17,014 bases of DNA, taken from positions 1 through 17,014 of the forward strand of contig JAGODA010000028.1 in assembly GCA_017998475.1 (NCBI GenBank), read 5' to 3'. The translations under genes and the position numbers were made by a program. This document shows positions 7,298 through 14,056 of this stretch, in pieces. Source of the DNA: Spirochaetota bacterium. Lineage in GTDB: Bacteria; Spirochaetota; UBA4802; UBA5368. The notes under the pieces were generated by a model. That model saw only the letters and a list, made by a program, of their open reading frames with translations, ran no database searches and was not told where the DNA came from. Position 1 is the stretch's first letter. Every line of letters begins with the position of its first letter.

Positions 7298-8545
7298 TCA
7301 GGCGGGGATGCCGTTGTCCTGTATGATGTCCATGCACAGGATGCGCTTGCGGAAATTGAGGTCGCGATATGCCACCGAGATAGTGATGCACACGTTGCGC
7401 GAGGCGAGCGAGATGTACGGCGCCGTGGTGAACTTTGGCAGGCCCGCCGCCAGAAGGAAATAATAGTCCTTGGACGACTGGTCGGTCCCCTTGTTCCCCG
7501 GCTGAAAGAAGAATCCCTTCGATCCACCGCCCTTGTCCGCGGCGAAAACGGTGTCGCTAAGCTGGATTCCGTCCTCGTCGAGTATGTAGGCGCATTCGAG
7601 TTCAGGATGAGGCCTGATCAGAGAGGCCAGCGCCGCGTCGTACTCCTCCTCGGGGATGCGGGACAGCTCGCTGATGAGGGTGTTGATGATCTGGCTGTAG
7701 CTTCGGTGCAGGAATTTTTTGGCGTTGATTCTCTGCACCGTTCTTTCCTTGAAGTTCGCTGCGACGGCTTCTATCTTCGGTTCGATTCCCTCCATGAGCG
7801 CGTGTATGTCCGGCCCCGGTTTCGCGAAATAGAAACCCTGAAGCATGTCGACGCCCAGTTCGAGCGCGATAACCGCCTGGTCGGCGGTCTCGACGCCCTC
7901 GGCGATTACCAGCGAACCGATGCGGTGCGCCAGCGAGACCAGCGATTTGACGATTTCGCCGCTGTGATAGTGCAGGGCCGCGTCCTGGACCAGCGACTTG
8001 TCAATTTTTAGAATGTCGGGTTTGATTATCGATACGCGGTCGAGGTTCGATAAACCCGTGCCTATGTCGTCGAGGGCGATGAGGAAGCCGTACTCGCGAT
8101 AGAGGGCGACGAACTTTTTAAGGGCTTCGATATCGCGAATCCGCGATTCGATGATCTCGATAAGCACCTTGCCGGGCTGCATGCCGAGGGATTCCGCCAG
8201 GCTCCTGAGATGATTGGAGCCGACCGTTTCCTCATTGAGTATCGACGGATCCAGGTTGACGGTAAGGATGAAACGGTCCGGATTGTTCCTCGTCGCGCCG
8301 TACGATTCAAACGCTTTTGCCCGGCACAGCCTGTCGAGCTCCATGGTGAGACCCTCGCCTTCGGCGGCGTCGTAGAGCTGTTTCGGTGAAATGAGGTCCC
8401 CCGCCTGTGCTGTCACGCCCCGGCTGAGCGCCTCGAAGCCGATAACGGATTTCTTTTTGATCGATACGATCGGCTGGAAATGTGAGATGACATCCCCTTT
8501 CCGGAGAATTTCTTGGATGTCCGCACTCTTGCCGGTCTTTTGCAT
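7298..8545 (-). CDS. EAL-domain c-di-GMP phosphodiesterase with C-terminal sensor-like domain
   Basis: Hydrolyses c-di-GMP to pGpG if active. 415 residues with no membrane segment. The EAL domain spans about 12-255 and its catalytic set appears complete: Glu38-Ala-Leu, Asn97 in VNLDP, Glu130 in IEIIES, Asp159-Asp160 in DDIGTG (loop 6), Lys180 in KIDKSLV, Glu216 in AEGVE, and QGFYFAKP at 236-243. After a helical linker (about 256-310) comes a PAS/Cache-like domain: ECAYILDEDGIQLS, then G-T-D-Q-S-S-K-D-Y-Y and PYISLASRNVCITIS at 376-390. This is the layout of YkuI-like EAL proteins, so a ligand may tune activity from the C-terminus. A good minus-strand promoter lies at 8680-8708. The neighbouring upstream gene encodes an MshEN-like protein, a fold that can bind c-di-GMP. 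Confidence 0.9.
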   Translation of the reverse strand: MQKTGKSADIQEILRKGDVISHFQPIVSIKKKSVIGFEALSRGVTAQAGDLISPKQLYDAAEGEGLTMELDRLCRAKAFESYGATRNNPDRFILTVNLDPSILNEETVGSNHLRSLAESLGMQPGKVLIEIIESRIRDIEALKKFVALYREYGFLIALDDIGTGLSNLDRVSIIKPDILKIDKSLVQDAALHYHSGEIVKSLVSLAHRIGSLVIAEGVETADQAVIALELGVDMLQGFYFAKPGPDIHALMEGIEPKIEAVAANFKERTVQRINAKKFLHRSYSQIINTLISELSRIPEEEYDAALASLIRPHPELECAYILDEDGIQLSDTVFAADKGGGSKGFFFQPGNKGTDQSSKDYYFLLAAGLPKFTTAPYISLASRNVCITISVAYRDLNFRKRILCMDIIQDNGIPA

Positions 8546-8630
8546 GGGAAACCCCGCGGCGCAGGTAAATTATCTAACGTGTCGTGAAACCGCGCCCCGG
8601 ATGGCGACTGAGAGGCGGTCTCGCGAACTC

Positions 8631-8648
8631 GTCATAGATCGGTATGAC
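8631..8648. repeat. Small dyad in the EAL gene leader
   Basis: GTCATA (8631-8636), GATCGG, TATGAC (8643-8648): a perfect 6-bp inverted repeat about 25 bp downstream of the predicted transcription start. It could be a leader hairpin or an operator half-site pair; nothing more can be said. Confidence 0.4.
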
Positions 8649-8679
8649 ATGGAACACACTCTATCCCGCTTGATTGATT

Positions 8680-8708
8680 ATTCAAGGAAAGCGCGCGGGG
8701 AATGTCAA
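8680..8708 (-). promoter_or_regulatory. Housekeeping-type promoter of the EAL gene
   Basis: On the minus strand: TTGACA (complement of 8703-8708), a 17-bp spacer, and TTGAAT (complement of 8680-8685). A perfect -35 and 4 of 6 in the -10. Transcription would begin near 8673, leaving a leader of roughly 130 bases before the start codon at 8545. Confidence 0.6.
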
Positions 8709-8778
8709 TCATTACAATTATTTTACCTTTCATTAACAAATGGAGGTCTGATGGCCCGTTTTGACGAGGGGCAGGGAT

Positions 8779-8985
8779 TTATTCCGCACAGCGCGGATCC
8801 AGCGCCGACTCGTACTCCATGGCGAGATACCTGCACAGGGTCTCGCTGGAGATGTACCCCTCTTCGACCAGTATGAGCCCGATGAGCTTGTTGGAATTTC
8901 TCTGGATTGCGAGCGACCGGTCCGCCTGTTCGATGGTGAGTTCTTTGTTCCCGATGAGGATGTCAAGCAGAACCGGCCTTTCCAT
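8779..8985 (-). CDS. Stand-alone MshEN-like (GSPII_E N-terminal) mini-protein
   Basis: A 68-residue protein made almost entirely of the repeat unit found at the N-terminus of type II secretion and type IV pilus ATPases (MshEN/GSPII_E_N). Two 24-residue units are visible, ending in LTIEQADRSLAIQ (unit 1) and ILVEEGYISSETLCRYLAME (unit 2). They are separated by exactly five residues (RNSNK), the spacing known for c-di-GMP-binding MshEN domains. Unit 2 keeps Gly3, Leu6, Gly10, Leu17 and Leu21 of the motif but not its last Gln; unit 1 keeps Leu6 and Gln24 but lacks the glycines and the leading Arg. Binding is therefore uncertain. There is no ATPase domain. The start at 8985 has GGGG nine bases upstream. 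It lies between tRNA-Val and the EAL gene, on the same strand. Confidence 0.7.
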   Translation of the reverse strand: MERPVLLDILIGNKELTIEQADRSLAIQRNSNKLIGLILVEEGYISSETLCRYLAMEYESALDPRCAE

Positions 8986-9104
8986 GGTCGTACCCCGTGA
9001 AGTGGTGCCCCGCGGCGTGATTCGCCCGTGAGGATGAGCAGGGATATGTATGTTTCCTTCCGGTTCCGCTGGTAAGGCTTAACGATACGCAAGAGGCAGT
9101 ACTG

Positions 9105-9178
9105 TGGGCGATACTGGACTCGAACCAGTGACCTCCTGCATGTGAGGCAGGCGCTCTAACCGACTGAGCTAATCGCCC
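9105..9178 (-). tRNA. tRNA-Val (anticodon CAC)
   Basis: The minus strand folds into a full 74-base cloverleaf. The acceptor stem GGGCGAT pairs with ATCGCCC in all seven positions. The D arm is GCTC-AGTCGGTTA-GAGC and the anticodon arm CCTGC-CTCACAT-GCAGG, which puts CAC at 34-36. The variable loop is five bases, the T arm ACTGG-TTCGAGT-CCAGT, and the discriminator A is at 9105. The following bases are CAG, so CCA is not encoded and must be added after transcription. The anticodon reads GUG codons. Confidence 0.97.
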
Positions 9179-9188
9179 CGCCGCGATA

Positions 9189-9217
9189 AACCTATACGGC
9201 ATCGGGGAGGATGTCAA
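9189..9217 (-). promoter_or_regulatory. Promoter of tRNA-Val
   Basis: On the minus strand: TTGACA (complement of 9212-9217), a 17-bp spacer, TAGGTT (complement of 9189-9194). The start point would be near 9182, only a few bases before the tRNA 5' end at 9178. Its -10 resembles that of the XRE regulator promoter (TAGGCT). Confidence 0.7.
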
Positions 9218-9246
9218 GCATTATCGCCTTGGAGTACGCGCGGACA

Positions 9247-10083
9247 TCAGTTCAGTATGCTTTTTTTCGCCTCGAACAACAGGTCAATCGCCCTGTCCGG
9301 GTCGCCCGCCAGGAGATAGCACAGGCTCAGGCTGAGCAGGCTGTCGCGGTCGCCGGGGGCGGCCTTCTCTCCCAGCGAGGCTATCTTGTCCTCGATCGTG
9401 CCATAGCGGTCGGTGTAGATCTCGAGGGGGATCGCCCGTATGAAATCGTCGTATGAGCGGTAGTCGTGTTCTTCGTCCCGCAGGGATTTGATCTCGCTCG
9501 CCGACTCGTCAAGGCGGTTCATGCGGTAGAGTACATCGGCGCGGAGTTTACGGGCGCTGCCGTTGGAAGAGTCTTCCGCAAGAATGCGGTCGATCAGACC
9601 GAGTGAGCGTTCGTAGTTCTTCCGGTCGAGCTCGATGATGGCAAGCGCCGTGAGGGCGACCCTGTTGCCGGCCTCCAGCTCCAGCACGCGCTCGAAGCAG
9701 GCCCCGGCGGCGGCATGGTTGCGCAGGCGGCTGAACGCCAGCCCCATGACGAGCAGTGTAAGGGTGAAGGAGCCGTTCTGCCGTCTTGATTTTTCGAGAA
9801 CGAGCACGGCCTGCTTGTATTCGCCTTTCTTATACAGAAGGCTTCCCATGTTGAAGTGGACGAGGTAATCGTCGCCGAGCTCGAGCGCCTTGCGGTAGCA
9901 GTCCATCGCCTCGCCGAGGCGGTTCATGCGGGAATAGAGAGCGCCCAGGTTGAGATAGGCGTCCCGGTTCGTGGAGTCGCTCTCTATCGCCGCGAGGTAT
10001 TCATGCAGTGCCATGACGTAATTGCCCTCCTTCTCAAGCCGGAGGGCGTTGTTGTATCGCTTCCGCGAGGCTGTATCGCTCAT
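9247..10083 (-). CDS. Tetratricopeptide-repeat protein
   Basis: A 278-residue soluble protein built from TPR units, helix pairs that bind other proteins. Units are recognisable at about 7-38 (ALRLEKEGNYVMALHEYLAAIESD), 41-72 (LGALYSRMNRLGEAMDCYRKALEL), 75-100, 108-139 (GLAFSRLRNHAAAGACFERVLEL), 143-173, 177-205 and, after a less regular stretch near 206-244, 246-276 (LLSLSLCYLLAGDPDRAIDLLFEA). No signal peptide, lipobox or catalytic domain. AGGAGG three bases before the ATG supports the start at 10083. It lies 138 bp downstream of the XRE regulator on the same strand. The partner is unknown. Confidence 0.85.
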   Translation of the reverse strand: MSDTASRKRYNNALRLEKEGNYVMALHEYLAAIESDSTNRDAYLNLGALYSRMNRLGEAMDCYRKALELGDDYLVHFNMGSLLYKKGEYKQAVLVLEKSRRQNGSFTLTLLVMGLAFSRLRNHAAAGACFERVLELEAGNRVALTALAIIELDRKNYERSLGLIDRILAEDSSNGSARKLRADVLYRMNRLDESASEIKSLRDEEHDYRSYDDFIRAIPLEIYTDRYGTIEDKIASLGEKAAPGDRDSLLSLSLCYLLAGDPDRAIDLLFEAKKSILN

Positions 10084-10221
10084 GGTCCTCCTGTGTGACA
10101 GAGCACCGTTCCCCGCGCGACGGAAGCGGCATCGCCCTCCGATTACACTATCGGATCATCGGGGCGGGCGGAACAGTGAAATTGCGCACCGCGGCGGTAT
10201 CGCTTCGGGTCGTGCGGCGGC
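10084..10221. other. Short intergenic region between TPR and XRE genes
   Basis: 138 bp containing a perfect 6-bp dyad TCCGAT-TACACT-ATCGGA (10138-10155) and the AGGAGG of the TPR gene. No T-run follows the dyad and no clear promoter hexamer pair is seen, so read-through from the XRE gene is possible. Confidence 0.4.
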
Positions 10222-11493
10222 TCAGTATTGGATATAGACGAACTCGCAGTCGTTTTTCCCGTGGTTGGTCCATCGTTCGATAAACGATCGCTCGAGGATG
10301 ATGGAATCGCCCTTCCGCAGCAGATGCTCCTCGTCATCGATCGTCAGGGAGAGTGTGCCGTTTACGACGACTATGAATTCCTTGCCTTTATGCATGAGGA
10401 TGGGACCGTCTATCGATTCGCGGCCCGCGAGCGTTACATGGTATGGCGCGAAATCGGGCCTTTTCTCGTCGGAAAGGCCGGTTACGAGCGCGTTCTTCGA
10501 GGAAAAGCGCCGCGCGTCCTTTTTCCGGAAGATCGAGAATCCCCTGTTTCCGTCTTCGAGCAGCCCCGCGCTGATGAAGTACTCGATCGGCCGCTGGAAG
10601 ATGCCCGCAAGATGCACCAGGGTGTTGAGCGAGGGCGTGATGAGGTCGTTCTCGATCTGCGAGACGGCCCCCGGTGTCATACCCAGGCGCAGCGCCAGTC
10701 CGGCCTGGGTGATGCCGGCCGCCTTACGAAGCTCTTTCACCTTGGTGCCGATCTTGAAGAGATCGCCCTCCGCGGTCTCCTCGAAGCTGATCTCCCGGTC
10801 GATGATGCGGAAGCCGTGGGGAGTGCTGATGTTGGTGGAGGGACGGTCCTCGAGCTTGTGGATCTTGAGAGCGTAGTGGTCGGCGCTGGTGTTGTAGACC
10901 GAGAGCACGATCTGGGTGATGTGCGTGAGGCCGGCGATAAATTCCTTCGAATGGGCCTCCTGTTCGAGTATCCAGTAGGCGATCGTGTTCATCTCGTAGA
11001 GCTTCGGGCAGGTAAAGGCGAAGAAGTCGAGCACGGAACGCTCGTCGCGCCAGAGCTCGTTCATTCCGGTGAGGCTGTCGAAGATGTAGAACGATCCGTC
11101 GCGGTGGTCCTTCTGGACCTCGTTCAGGCTTGCGATGAACCCGTTGATGTCGCGCGGATCCTCTATCCGAACGATGCGCGAAAGATCGTAATCCTCCTCG
11201 TTGTGGTAGAAGTCCAGAAAGACGGGATCGCCGTTGCCTTTGCCGTTGGTGAAGGCGTCGATCAGGATGAAATTGAAACTCTTGAATATGTCATCGAAGC
11301 GCTTGCATATGGTGTGGGGCGCATAGTTGAAGTTGATGTAAATGATGGAGTTCTGGAAATCGTTGGACTTGCTGAAAAAGCTCTTGATGAAGTACTCCAC
11401 GGGAACGGCGTTGGCGATCTGCCAGACGACGTTGTCGCCGAGTTTGATGCCGCTGATCAGCCTGTCGAGATGTTTTATTCCGGTGCTTATCAT
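10222..11493 (-). CDS. Three-domain regulator: degenerate KaiC/RadA-like domain, XRE HTH, cupin
   Basis: A 423-residue likely transcription factor with an unusual build. Residues 1-235 look like a RecA/KaiC-type domain: TGIKHLDRLISGIKLGD at 4-20 matches the lead-in to Walker A, and FYIFDSLTGM at 135-144 matches Walker B. But the G-x-x-x-x-G-K-[ST] loop is missing (NVVWQIANAVPVEYF follows), so ATP hydrolysis is unlikely. Residues 246-302 are a clear XRE helix-turn-helix (KVKELRKAAGITQAGLALRL, then GAVSQIENDLITPSLNTLVHLAGIF). Residues 345-420 are a cupin_2 domain (HKGKEFIVVVNGTLSL, LRKGDSIIL), typical small-molecule sensors in XRE-cupin regulators. A good promoter lies 37 bp upstream. The ribosome site GGGGA is close to the ATG at 11493. 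Target genes are unknown; autoregulation and control of the downstream TPR gene are guesses. Confidence 0.85.
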   Translation of the reverse strand: MISTGIKHLDRLISGIKLGDNVVWQIANAVPVEYFIKSFFSKSNDFQNSIIYINFNYAPHTICKRFDDIFKSFNFILIDAFTNGKGNGDPVFLDFYHNEEDYDLSRIVRIEDPRDINGFIASLNEVQKDHRDGSFYIFDSLTGMNELWRDERSVLDFFAFTCPKLYEMNTIAYWILEQEAHSKEFIAGLTHITQIVLSVYNTSADHYALKIHKLEDRPSTNISTPHGFRIIDREISFEETAEGDLFKIGTKVKELRKAAGITQAGLALRLGMTPGAVSQIENDLITPSLNTLVHLAGIFQRPIEYFISAGLLEDGNRGFSIFRKKDARRFSSKNALVTGLSDEKRPDFAPYHVTLAGRESIDGPILMHKGKEFIVVVNGTLSLTIDDEEHLLRKGDSIILERSFIERWTNHGKNDCEFVYIQY

Positions 11494-11529
11494 TCTTCCC
11501 CGCCGTCTGTCGTGTTCGTGCCCTGGCTG

Positions 11530-11558
11530 AGCCTAGCACCGGGCCCCGGCCTCGTCAA
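11530..11558 (-). promoter_or_regulatory. Promoter of the XRE-cupin regulator
   Basis: On the minus strand: TTGACG (complement of 11553-11558), a 17-bp very GC-rich spacer containing GGGCCC, and TAGGCT (complement of 11530-11535). Transcription would start near 11523, giving a leader of about 30 bases. The GC-rich spacer dyad is a possible autoregulatory site. Confidence 0.6.
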
Positions 11559-11729
11559 GGGGGTAATTTAAAAATGCTTTGCGAACGCGTTCCGGCCGAT
11601 CGGTGAAAAGATTGACGGTTGAAAAAAAGTGTTTACCGTTTTGGCCTGCTGTGCGGAGTATCCACGCATGGAGACAATAGCCAGGACACCAGGCCGCCAC
11701 AAAGGCCGGCGACGAGCGGGCGGCGTCGG

Positions 11730-12164
11730 ATGATTCCGGTGCGCATCACCCTGAGCCCCGGCGCATCCGTGCCCGCCTATCAGACCGCAGGCGCGGCGGG
11801 GGCCGACGTATTCGCCTGCACTGACGGCCCCGTTACGATCGCCCCGGGCGCGGTCGCCCTCATCCCCACCGGCATCGCCGTGGAGATACCGGAGGGCTAC
11901 GAGGCGCAGATACGCCCGCGCAGCGGCCTTGCGCTGAAGCACGGCGTCACCTGCCTGAACACGCCGGGTACGATCGACTCGGACTACCGTGGAGAGGTGA
12001 AGGTGATCCTTGCGAACCTCGGCGGCGAGCCCTTTACCGTGCTGCCGGGAATGCGGATCGCGCAGATGGTGTTCGCGCGCGTGTTCCGGGCGGATTTCGT
12101 CGAGGTGGACGGTCTCGAGCGCACGGAGAGAAACGACGGAGGATTCGGTCACAGCGGGATATGA
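11730..12164 (+). CDS. dut: Deoxyuridine 5'-triphosphate nucleotidohydrolase (dUTPase)
   Basis: Hydrolyses dUTP to dUMP and PPi, keeping uracil out of DNA and supplying dTMP synthesis; a homotrimer in the cytoplasm. 144 residues, normal length. All five family motifs are present: AGAAGADVFA at 20-29, RPRSGLALKHG at 62-72, NTPGTIDSDYRGEV at 77-90 (catalytic Asp in TIDSDYRG), GMRIAQMVF at 107-115, and RTERNDGGFGHSG at 131-143 closing over the substrate. The frame is open further up to a TTG at 11619, but homology begins at Met 11730; the ribosome site is weak (GCGGGCGG). The stop overlaps the rnj start (ATGA), so translation of the two is probably coupled. No clear promoter seen in 11559-11729. 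Confidence 0.96.
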   Translation: MIPVRITLSPGASVPAYQTAGAAGADVFACTDGPVTIAPGAVALIPTGIAVEIPEGYEAQIRPRSGLALKHGVTCLNTPGTIDSDYRGEVKVILANLGGEPFTVLPGMRIAQMVFARVFRADFVEVDGLERTERNDGGFGHSGI

Positions 12165-13819
12165 AACAGGCAAAGGAACAGAGCGTAAAAATACTGCCCC
12201 TCGGGGGGCTGGACGCGATCGGGAAAAACATGACCGTCTTCGAGTACGGCGAGGACATCATCATCGTCGATTGCGGCATAATGTTTCCGACGGAGGAAAC
12301 GCCGGGAATCGACTTTATCATACCGGATTTCTCGTATGTCGCGAAGAACCGCCATCGCATTAAAGGCATACTCATCACCCACGGCCACGAGGACCATATA
12401 GGCGCGGTGCCGTTTCTTTTAAAGGAGGTATCGGCGCCGGTCTTCGCCACGAGGCTCACGCTCGGTCTCATACAGAACAGGCTGGAGGAGCGCCCGCCGC
12501 GCCAGAAACCGGACCTCAGGGAGGTGGCGCCGGGGGACAGGTTCCAGGTGGGCGCGTTCGCCGTGGAGTTCATCGCGGTCAACCACTCCATTATCGACGG
12601 CACGGCCATCGCCATTACGACCCCGGTCGGCGTCATCATCCACTCCGGCGACTTCAAGATCGATTACTCACCGGTGGACGGCAGGGTGACCGACATCCAT
12701 ACGTTCGCGGAGTACGGGGAGAAAGGAGTGCTGCTCCTCATGTCGGACAGCACGAACGCCCTCCGCAAAGGATACACGCGTTCGGAGAGCATCCTGAGCG
12801 AGCGTCTTTTCGAAATATTCTCGGCGGTGAAGGGGCGCGTAATCGTGGCCACCTTCGCCTCGAACATTCACCGTATTCAACAGGTGCTCGACGCCGCGCA
12901 GAAGTACAACAAGCGCGTGGTGATAAGCGGCATCACCATGCAGAAGAACATAGAGATCGCGCGCAGCCTCGGTTACCTCGAGTACCGCGACGAGTTGATC
13001 GTCGATGTGGCCCAGGCGGGCTCGCTACCTTCGAAGCGGCTGGTCATAATATGCACCGGTTCGCAGGGGGAGCCCATGTCGGCGCTGTCGCGGATGGCGT
13101 CGAGGACGCACCGCAACTTCGCCGCCGGCGCGGGCGATACGGTGCTCATAACCGCGTCGGTGATTCCGGGGAACGAGCGCATGGTGTACTCGGTGATCAA
13201 CTCGCTCATGCGCATGGGCTGCGAGGTCTATTACGAGCAGGACGAGGACCTGCACGTTTCGGGCCACGCCTCGCAGGAGGAGCTCAAGCTCCTGATTTCG
13301 CTCACACGCCCGAAGTTCTTCATGCCGATACACGGCGAGTACCGCCATCTGCGCGCGCACGCGCGCATCGCGGAATCGCTCGGCATAAAATCCTCGCGGA
13401 TCGTCATCGCGGCGAACGGCGACATCCTCGAGCTTACCAGGAAGAACTTCGAAAAAACCGGCGAATCGCACCTGGACCAGATGTACGTGGACGGCCAGGA
13501 CATAGAGGACGTCGGAAACGGCGTGATACAGGACCGCAAGGCGATGGCCTCGGAGGGCATTGTGATGGTCGCGGTGGTCACGGCCGAGGGAATGCTCATC
13601 CGTCCGCCCGAGGTGGTGGCGAAGGGCTTCGTGGCGGGGAAGAACGTCAAGGTGCTCGAGGCGATCCGCGCCGATGTTCAATCCCAGGTCAACAGGATGC
13701 TCGCCGACGGCCAGCGGGAAAAGGAGATCGCCGCCTTTTTGAGGAAGCACCTGAAAAATTCCATCTTCCGCATGACCAGGCGCAATCCCCTGATCGAAGT
13801 ACAGGTGATGGATGTGTAG
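12161..13819 (+). CDS. rnj: Ribonuclease J
   Basis: A metallo-beta-lactamase/beta-CASP ribonuclease with endonuclease and 5'-3' exonuclease activity in mRNA decay and RNA processing. 552 residues, usual length. Two-zinc site residues seen: HGHEDH at 74-79, His142 (NHSI), Asp164 (HSGDFK) and His391 (PIHGEYRHL). The beta-CASP part holds SDSTNA at 195-200, TFASNIHRIQ at 231-240, TGSQGEP at 299-305 and SGHASQEEL at 367-375. A C-terminal domain from about 450 to the end is present and is needed for dimerisation in known enzymes. The start overlaps dut by four bases. Presence of RNase J suggests an RNA decay system unlike that centred on RNase E in enterobacteria; no RNase E/G is in the window. Confidence 0.96.
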   Translation: MKQAKEQSVKILPLGGLDAIGKNMTVFEYGEDIIIVDCGIMFPTEETPGIDFIIPDFSYVAKNRHRIKGILITHGHEDHIGAVPFLLKEVSAPVFATRLTLGLIQNRLEERPPRQKPDLREVAPGDRFQVGAFAVEFIAVNHSIIDGTAIAITTPVGVIIHSGDFKIDYSPVDGRVTDIHTFAEYGEKGVLLLMSDSTNALRKGYTRSESILSERLFEIFSAVKGRVIVATFASNIHRIQQVLDAAQKYNKRVVISGITMQKNIEIARSLGYLEYRDELIVDVAQAGSLPSKRLVIICTGSQGEPMSALSRMASRTHRNFAAGAGDTVLITASVIPGNERMVYSVINSLMRMGCEVYYEQDEDLHVSGHASQEELKLLISLTRPKFFMPIHGEYRHLRAHARIAESLGIKSSRIVIAANGDILELTRKNFEKTGESHLDQMYVDGQDIEDVGNGVIQDRKAMASEGIVMVAVVTAEGMLIRPPEVVAKGFVAGKNVKVLEAIRADVQSQVNRMLADGQREKEIAAFLRKHLKNSIFRMTRRNPLIEVQVMDV

Positions 13820-14056
13820 CGCGCGCGCCGGGACGGTCCGTTCGGGGTTTTTTCCGGCGGACTGCGGGGCGCCCGCGACGTAGTGCACATCACGCTCTTT
13901 ACGCATGGATCCTTGCGGCCATTGCCGCGTTTCGGCCTCAATTCCTCCCCCCGAAATGCCGATACATTAGAAAGACTCGACATTCGAAGGGGGCACGGTG
14001 TGCCCTCGCGCGCGTTCTTTGCGCGGATTGTACCAGACTGATATCGGAGGCGGTTT
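13820..14056. other. Structured intergenic region between rnj and ftsK
   Basis: 237 bp without a gene. It holds a possible terminator at 13828-13853, GC hairpins GCGGG-GCG-CCCGC (13864-13876) and GCGGC-CATT-GCCGC (13915-13928), and two back-to-back hairpins just before ftsK: GGGCAC-GGT-GTGCCC (13991-14005, extendable by two pairs) and CGCGC-GTTCTTT-GCGCG (14009-14025). A GATACATT (13961-13968) could be a -10 but has no matching -35. The ftsK ribosome site GGAGG is at 14046-14050. Confidence 0.5.
13828..13853 (+). terminator. Weak intrinsic terminator candidate after rnj
   Basis: Nine bases after the rnj stop: CCG and ACG arms pair with CGT and CGG around a GTC loop, with a small internal loop, then GG and six T (13848-13853). 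The stem is short and imperfect, so this is only a candidate. Confidence 0.35.

Larger units (their letters stand above)
8546..8778. other. Leader and intergenic region before the EAL gene
   Basis: 233 bp between the MshEN-like gene and the EAL gene. From right to left on the minus strand it holds an AT-rich stretch (about 8701-8740), the TTGACA promoter, and a leader of about 130 bases that contains the dyad GTCATA-GATCGG-TATGAC (8631-8648). On the plus strand an ATG at 8751 with GGAGG upstream opens only a 41-codon frame antisense to the MshEN-like gene; I do not accept it as a gene. Confidence 0.6.

Noticed and set aside
8751..8876. Plus-strand mini-ORF with GGAGG five bases upstream (41 codons)
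   Set aside because: It is antisense to the better supported MshEN-like gene, its peptide has no recognisable pattern, and the GGAGG could be chance.
10228..11571. 447-codon plus-strand open frame opposite the XRE-cupin regulator
   Set aside because: The minus strand encodes three recognisable domains; this frame has no motif and is a reverse shadow.
11612..11640. TTGACG at 11612 as a promoter for dut
   Set aside because: No acceptable -10 hexamer at 16-18 bp; the region reads ACCGTT there.
11619..11729. TTG-initiated extension of dut
   Set aside because: The added 37 residues have no family similarity and the dUTPase fold starts at Met 11730.
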